Shown here: positions 59,957 through 64,000 of the stretch, one piece after another
Layout: every line of letters starts with the position of its first letter
How positions within the stretch are numbered: position 1 is the first letter of the stretch
Assembly: GCF_001659605.2 (NCBI RefSeq)
Contig: NC_035162.2
Location: forward strand, 11,675,248-11,739,247
Source of the DNA: Manihot esculenta
Taxonomy: Eukaryota; Streptophyta; Magnoliopsida; Malpighiales; Euphorbiaceae
DNA length: 64,000 bases
Direction: 5' to 3'
Translations under genes and position numbers: made by a program
The notes under the pieces: generated by a model
Databases searched by the model: none
Told to the model about the DNA's origin: nothing
Seen by the model: the letters and a program-made list of their open reading frames with translations, nothing else

Positions 59957-60961
59957 TGTAACGACCCGGAACCCGGACCGCTACCGACGCTAGAATCCAG
60001 ATTGACTTATGGTCGCCGGGACCCGTAGCAAGCCTAACATACATCCTGTATACCTGTTTAATCCCATACATGATCATACATAAACTCATAATCATAAAAT
60101 CTTTTCTTTTCATTTACCAAGCTTAATTTGTGCATGCACAAATCATAACATAAACCTCACACTGGAGCCCTCAACAAATGCTCCAATGGGGTATCATAAC
60201 ATACATTAAGCTTGGTTTACATAAAACATCATTAAAACTTTCTATAGATAATGTACCAAAGGGATCAACTATACATACTAGGGTCAAACACAATACTAAT
60301 CCTTAATACATCATTACATAACATGGCTGTTCAATACTTTACATTACATACATTATTTATCATGTCCACATCTAGCTATTACATGAACACATGACTTTAC
60401 TCTTCTTGACTTCCTGGTCTAACCCGCACCTGCAAACCTAGGGGTTAAGGGAGAGGGGTGAGCTACTAGAGTCCAGTGAGCAGAATAGTAAAAACATTAC
60501 AATTAATTACATGCTTTCATGAAATGCATCACATCACAAACAAATCACATAAAGGATGAACTTGTCACCAGTAGCCCTTAACATATCCAATAGTGCCAGG
60601 GACGTAGAATGGGTCTTCCTGGACTTCCTCTTACATAACATGTCATATCATTCCAATATGCCAGGGACGTAGAATGGGTCTTCCTGGACTTCCATACCAT
60701 ATCATCATCATACCATATCAGGGCTAATGGATCATCCACATCAACAACATAATATGCAATGCAACATATTCGTGAATTCTAATGCAAACAACCTAATATA
60801 TCTCATGGCATTCATGATGTGTGAATCATGCTAAAACTTTCATTATTTGCTTTGAAACGTAAAGAGTTATTCCACTCACATCAGGCTAGCTCTGACAAGA
60901 CATTGAAGCAGCTGTCTCACTACTGGGGTCCTCGGTTCCTCGGGTCCGAACCTACACAGGT
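59957..60961 (-). repeat. Reverse-oriented gypsy LTR fragment
   Basis: It begins TGTAACGACCCGG and is the inverted counterpart of the last 1.05 kb of the gypsy 2 LTR (62350-63423): shared blocks include GTCGCCGGGACCC, GTGCATGCACA, the CTCACTGGGC/GCCCAGTGAG region and a short AGGTCC-type tandem. It stops at 60961, exactly at the start of gypsy 2, so it is an older LTR split by that insertion; its remainder should lie beyond the window. Confidence 0.8.
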
Positions 60962-61159
60962 TGTAATACCCGGCTAGATCCCGGCATCGGAATCCCGACT
61001 TTACGGCAGAATCTCCGTTGGAATCTGGAATTCTGGGGATGTCAGAGTCTTCTAGGGGGTTAAAATGTGTTTTCTAAAATGTTTTCACATGATTTTATGG
61101 TTTTAAATGGAAAAGAAATTGAGTTTTGAAGAGAATAGGCTAAGGAGGTATTCGCCAGG

Positions 61160-61282
61160 TTCGGCCGCCGAAAGTCAAGTTCGGCCGCCGAACATGGGGC
61201 TGTTTTGGGAGTGCTTTAGGCTTTTGAAAGTGTGAGGGCAGAAACCAGGTTCGGCCGCCGAACCTCAAGTTCGGCCGCCGAA
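61160..61282. promoter_or_regulatory. Promoter-proximal palindrome cluster, gypsy 2
   Basis: Four identical TTCGGCCGCCGAA copies in two pairs, each pair spaced 20 bp from start to start, end 55 bp before the TATA box. The position matches the cluster in gypsy 1. Confidence 0.6.
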
Positions 61283-61337
61283 CATGCATGAGTTTAGGAG
61301 GCACGTTAGGCTGCCGAAGGTAGTCGACCAGGCCACC

Positions 61338-61345
61338 TATAAAAG
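61338..61345 (+). promoter_or_regulatory. TATA box of the gypsy 2 LTR
   Basis: TATAAAAG in GGCCACCTATAAAAGGCC, the same context as in gypsy 1. Confidence 0.75.
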
Positions 61346-63426
61346 GCCCTCAGACCGAAAATGGGCGAGTTTTCTCCCCATTCTTGAGCTCAGGTGTGTT
61401 CATGTGCTTCTCTAGTCATTTTCATGCTTTTCTTCAAATCCTTCACGTTTTTATAAGTTACATGTTTGTTTTGAAGAGTTTTGAGTTCAAAGATCAAGTT
61501 TGGAGCTTGAAGGCCCAAGGGGTTTGTTTCCTCCCATCTCTAAGTTAGAGATCACACCAACCCTCGATCTTCAAGAGGTAAGTGTAGATCTATGCTTTCC
61601 TTTATGTTTTAATGAAGTTTTAAGGAGTTTTAATGCTTGAGTATGGGTAGATATGCATGTTAGGGTTTATGTGGGTTTTGTGCCCAATGTGTGTTTATGT
61701 GATGTTATGTTGAAGGTTTGAGCTAGTTTATGCATGTGGGAGAGTGTATGCATGATTGGAAAAGAGCAAGTGAGATTATGGGTTGTTTTGATGGTTTTGG
61801 CCTATGTGGGTCATAAGCTATCTATGTATGCTTTTGATGTTGTTTTTGGAGTTTAATCAAGTTGTTAAGCTCCTTTGTGCATGGTTAAGAGTTTATACAT
61901 GTTTTTAAGAAGTTAGGTGCTTGTTTTGGGGTGTTTGGAAGGTTTGGGAGGCTGGTATGCACAAGGGCTGAGTTCTGGAAGAACTCAGGTTCGGCCGCCG
62001 AAGGTAGTTTCGGCCGCCGAACCTGCCTATGGATGCATGGATTGGCCGCCAAACCTTGCCCCTGAAAGTTGTGTTTCGGAGCTGGAGTAGACTTTCGGCC
62101 GCCGAAGGTGATGTTCGGCCGTCGAAAGTGCCTGACTTTCGTCTCTGGAGAGAGGGTTCGGCCGCCGAAGGTGCCCCCGAACCTGCATGACTTTCGTCTC
62201 TGGAAGGGACCTTCGGCCGCCAAAAGTGCCGCCGAAAGTGCCCTGTCCAGCCCTTTCATGGGTGTTTTCTATGGTTGTTTTGAGGATGTTTTGGGGAGTT
62301 GTTTATGAATTGTTTAGAGTATGTTTGGCACCTCACTGGAGTCCACCTATGTAGGATCGGACCCAAGAAACCAAGGTGTTTAGCAGTGTTAGCTGCTTCA
62401 GAGTCGGTTCAGAGCTAGTCAAGGTGAGTAGAACATAACTCTTTTAATATTAAAGAAATTGAATATTTAAAGCATGTTCATGCATCATGAATACCATGTT
62501 ATGTAATAGGTTGTTTGCATTAGAGTTCACGAATATGCTGCATTGCATAATACGGTAATGATGATATGGATGAACATTGGATGATCCATTAGCCCTCAGT
62601 ATGATGTGATATGATATGATATGATATGACATGATAGGACATGTATGGCATGATATGATATGAAAAGACCAGGTGTGGCCGTATCGCCCCTGGCATAGAG
62701 CATGAAAGACCAGGGTGGCCGTATCGCCCCTGGCATAGAGCATTGTTGGACTTGTTATGAGATGAGATCTAGATGTAGAGGGCTAATGGTGACGAATTCA
62801 TCCTTGATGTTTATTGTTTGTGATGTGATGTATGTCATGAAAGCATATGATATAATAAACTATTTTTCTTTATAGTTCTGCTCACTGGGCTTTATAGCTC
62901 ACCCCTCTCCCCTAACCCCAGGTTTGCAGGGTCAGAGATAGTCAAGAGATCAGCAGGTTATGTCTATGGTCGAGTTCATGTGATAGATTAGTGGTGGACA
63001 TGATGTATTGTAAAGATATGTAACGAAATGTAATATGTTATGATGTAAAATAATGTAATGTAATAGATAGAGTTGTGCTTTGCCCTAGATGTGTGGTTAA
63101 TCCCCTTGTACATGATCCTTATGTATGTTTTATAATGAGACAGGAAAACCAAGCTTAATGTATGTTGCCCCACGAGAGTAGAGGATGAGAACTCTAGTGT
63201 TGGGGTCTATGATTATGAGTTGTGCATGCACAGGTTAAGCTTGGTGTTTGAAAGAAAGAAAAAGTTTATAGTTTTATGTTTTAAAGTTTTTATGTTTATA
63301 TTTGATCATGTATGAGATTATACCAGATATTCAGGATGTATGTTAGGCTTGCTATGGGTCCCGGCGACCTTAAGTCGATCTGGATCCTTGCGCCGGTAGC
63401 GGTCCGATTTTCGGGTCATTACAGAT

Positions 63427-63439
63427 TGGTATCAGAGCC
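63427..63439 (+). other. Primer-binding site of gypsy 2
   Basis: TGGTATCAGAGCC, three bases after the LTR, as in gypsy 1. Confidence 0.9.
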
Positions 63440-63695
63440 CTAGGTTCACATGGTCGGACCTATAGTGTGTCGGGCTCATATAGGTTATAGAAGGGCAAGC
63501 ACAATAGGAGAGATCATGTCCACTAGGATAGGATGTGGAGTCCTGTCTTGTATGATGATGTGAAATGCCATGATGATATGCATGTGCATTAATGTTATGC
63601 TATGTATGTGATGTATGTGAGGTAGGTTCATGTGTTTCCACATGAACCGTATGATGCTAATGTTTATGTGGTATGTTATGCTTTCAGAAGTCAAG

Positions 63696-64000
63696 ATGAG
63701 AGGAACTCGTCGATCCGTAAGATTGACTGGAGCTCCGCCAGAGAATGAGAGCATGGATGCCCATCCCCCTGCTCTGCAGAGGGCAAGATCTTGTAGAACA
63801 AGAAGAGAAGGTACATCAAGGGACCCTAGAAGGTCCTTTGATACAAGTCGGAGGAGATCAGTTCATGGTGGTATGTCAGCGGATGTGATGGGAATAGAGG
63901 AGGATAACCAGAGAAGAGATAGTAGTTTGGGCATGAGTATGTCAGAAGAGGATATGGGAGAGTCCCAAGGAGGTACTCAGGCCTCGGGTTTTGTTCCACC
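63696..64000 (+). CDS. Gypsy 2 gag N-terminus, open to the window edge
   Basis: The ATG at 63696 starts MRGTRRSVRLTGAPPEN and stays open for 101 codons to base 64000 without a stop. It aligns with gypsy 1 gag over this length (Arg/Ser-rich start, then an EEDMGESQGG-type segment). Whether the rest is intact cannot be seen. Confidence 0.8.
   Translation, partial: MRGTRRSVRLTGAPPENESMDAHPPALQRARSCRTRREGTSRDPRRSFDTSRRRSVHGGMSADVMGIEEDNQRRDSSLGMSMSEEDMGESQGGTQASGFVP

Larger units (their letters stand above)
60962..63423 (+). repeat. 5' LTR of gypsy 2
   Basis: 2462 bp. It carries perfect TTCGGCCGCCGAA palindromes at 61160-61172, 61180-61192, 61250-61262 and 61270-61282, a second cluster at about 61990-62240, a GATAT-type microsatellite at about 62606-62660 and a 41-bp tandem duplication (62664-62743, CCGTATCGCCCCTGGCATAG). 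Confidence 0.9.
60962..64000 (+). mobile_element. Gypsy 2: related Ty3-gypsy element, cut by the window end
   Basis: 5' LTR 60962-63423 (2462 bp, TGTAATACCCGG to GGTCATTACA), primer-binding site TGGTATCAGAGCC starting at 63427, then gag from 63696. It is clearly related to gypsy 1 in LTR ends, leader and gag, but diverged in the LTR interior, so it is a sister family rather than a recent copy. The expected target duplication is CAGGT (60957-60961); the other side is outside the window. Confidence 0.9.

Overview
This is plant nuclear DNA, almost certainly from a eudicot. The evidence is an AT-rich background, spliced genes with GT-AG introns and textbook plant exon phases (for example an R2R3-MYB gene with 133- and 130-nt first exons), plant-only gene families, and many Ty1-copia and Ty3-gypsy LTR retrotransposons. 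The species cannot be fixed from the sequence alone; a woody eudicot such as a member of the Euphorbiaceae is only a guess.

The left part (about 3.2 to 39.1 kb) is gene-bearing. In order: an R2R3-MYB factor of the MYB53/92/93 type (minus, 3249-4440); a possible orphan terminal exon (6307-6428); a two-exon SPC12/DTM1-like ER membrane protein (plus, 7933-8352); an eight-exon TMEM135-like membrane protein (minus, 9220-21426); a four-exon BTL3-type adenine-nucleotide carrier (minus, 23058-34740); a broken RNase H-like fragment (35435-35832); a two-exon 100-residue single-pass membrane protein (minus, 36331-36750); and a WW-domain protein resembling CURLY FLAG LEAF 1 (minus, 38384-39142). The genes look like independent transcription units with no shared pathway. 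Two carry very long introns made of retrotransposons. Intron 5 of the TMEM135-like gene (7.9 kb) holds a three-level nest: copia in copia, then a 1.6-kb solo LTR inside the inner copia. The last intron of the BTL3 gene (8.2 kb) holds a nearly complete copia element that itself contains a 340-bp miniature LTR; the final 69-nt exon lies beyond it at 23058-23126.

From 39.1 to 47 kb the DNA is AT-rich and essentially gene-free. From 47 kb to the end it is a retrotransposon block: a young, complete Ty3-gypsy chromovirus-like element (47497-56982, perfect TSD CTTCC, two 2107-bp LTRs) sits inside an older element that carries a decayed putative gypsy-type transposon gene and a 79-bp minisatellite (57417-59956). 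Next comes a reverse-oriented LTR fragment (59957-60961), interrupted by a second, related gypsy element (60962 to the window edge) whose gag frame is still open at base 64000.

The most interesting signal outside the genes is a CpG-rich 13-bp palindrome of the form TTCGGCNGCCGAA. It recurs in two clusters in each gypsy LTR, one of them just upstream of the LTR TATA box. The same cassette, in the same internal order, is found in the 340-bp miniature LTR, and looser relatives occur in the unrelated-looking 1.6-kb solo LTR. The palindrome contains the GCCGCC core of the plant ERF-binding GCC box.
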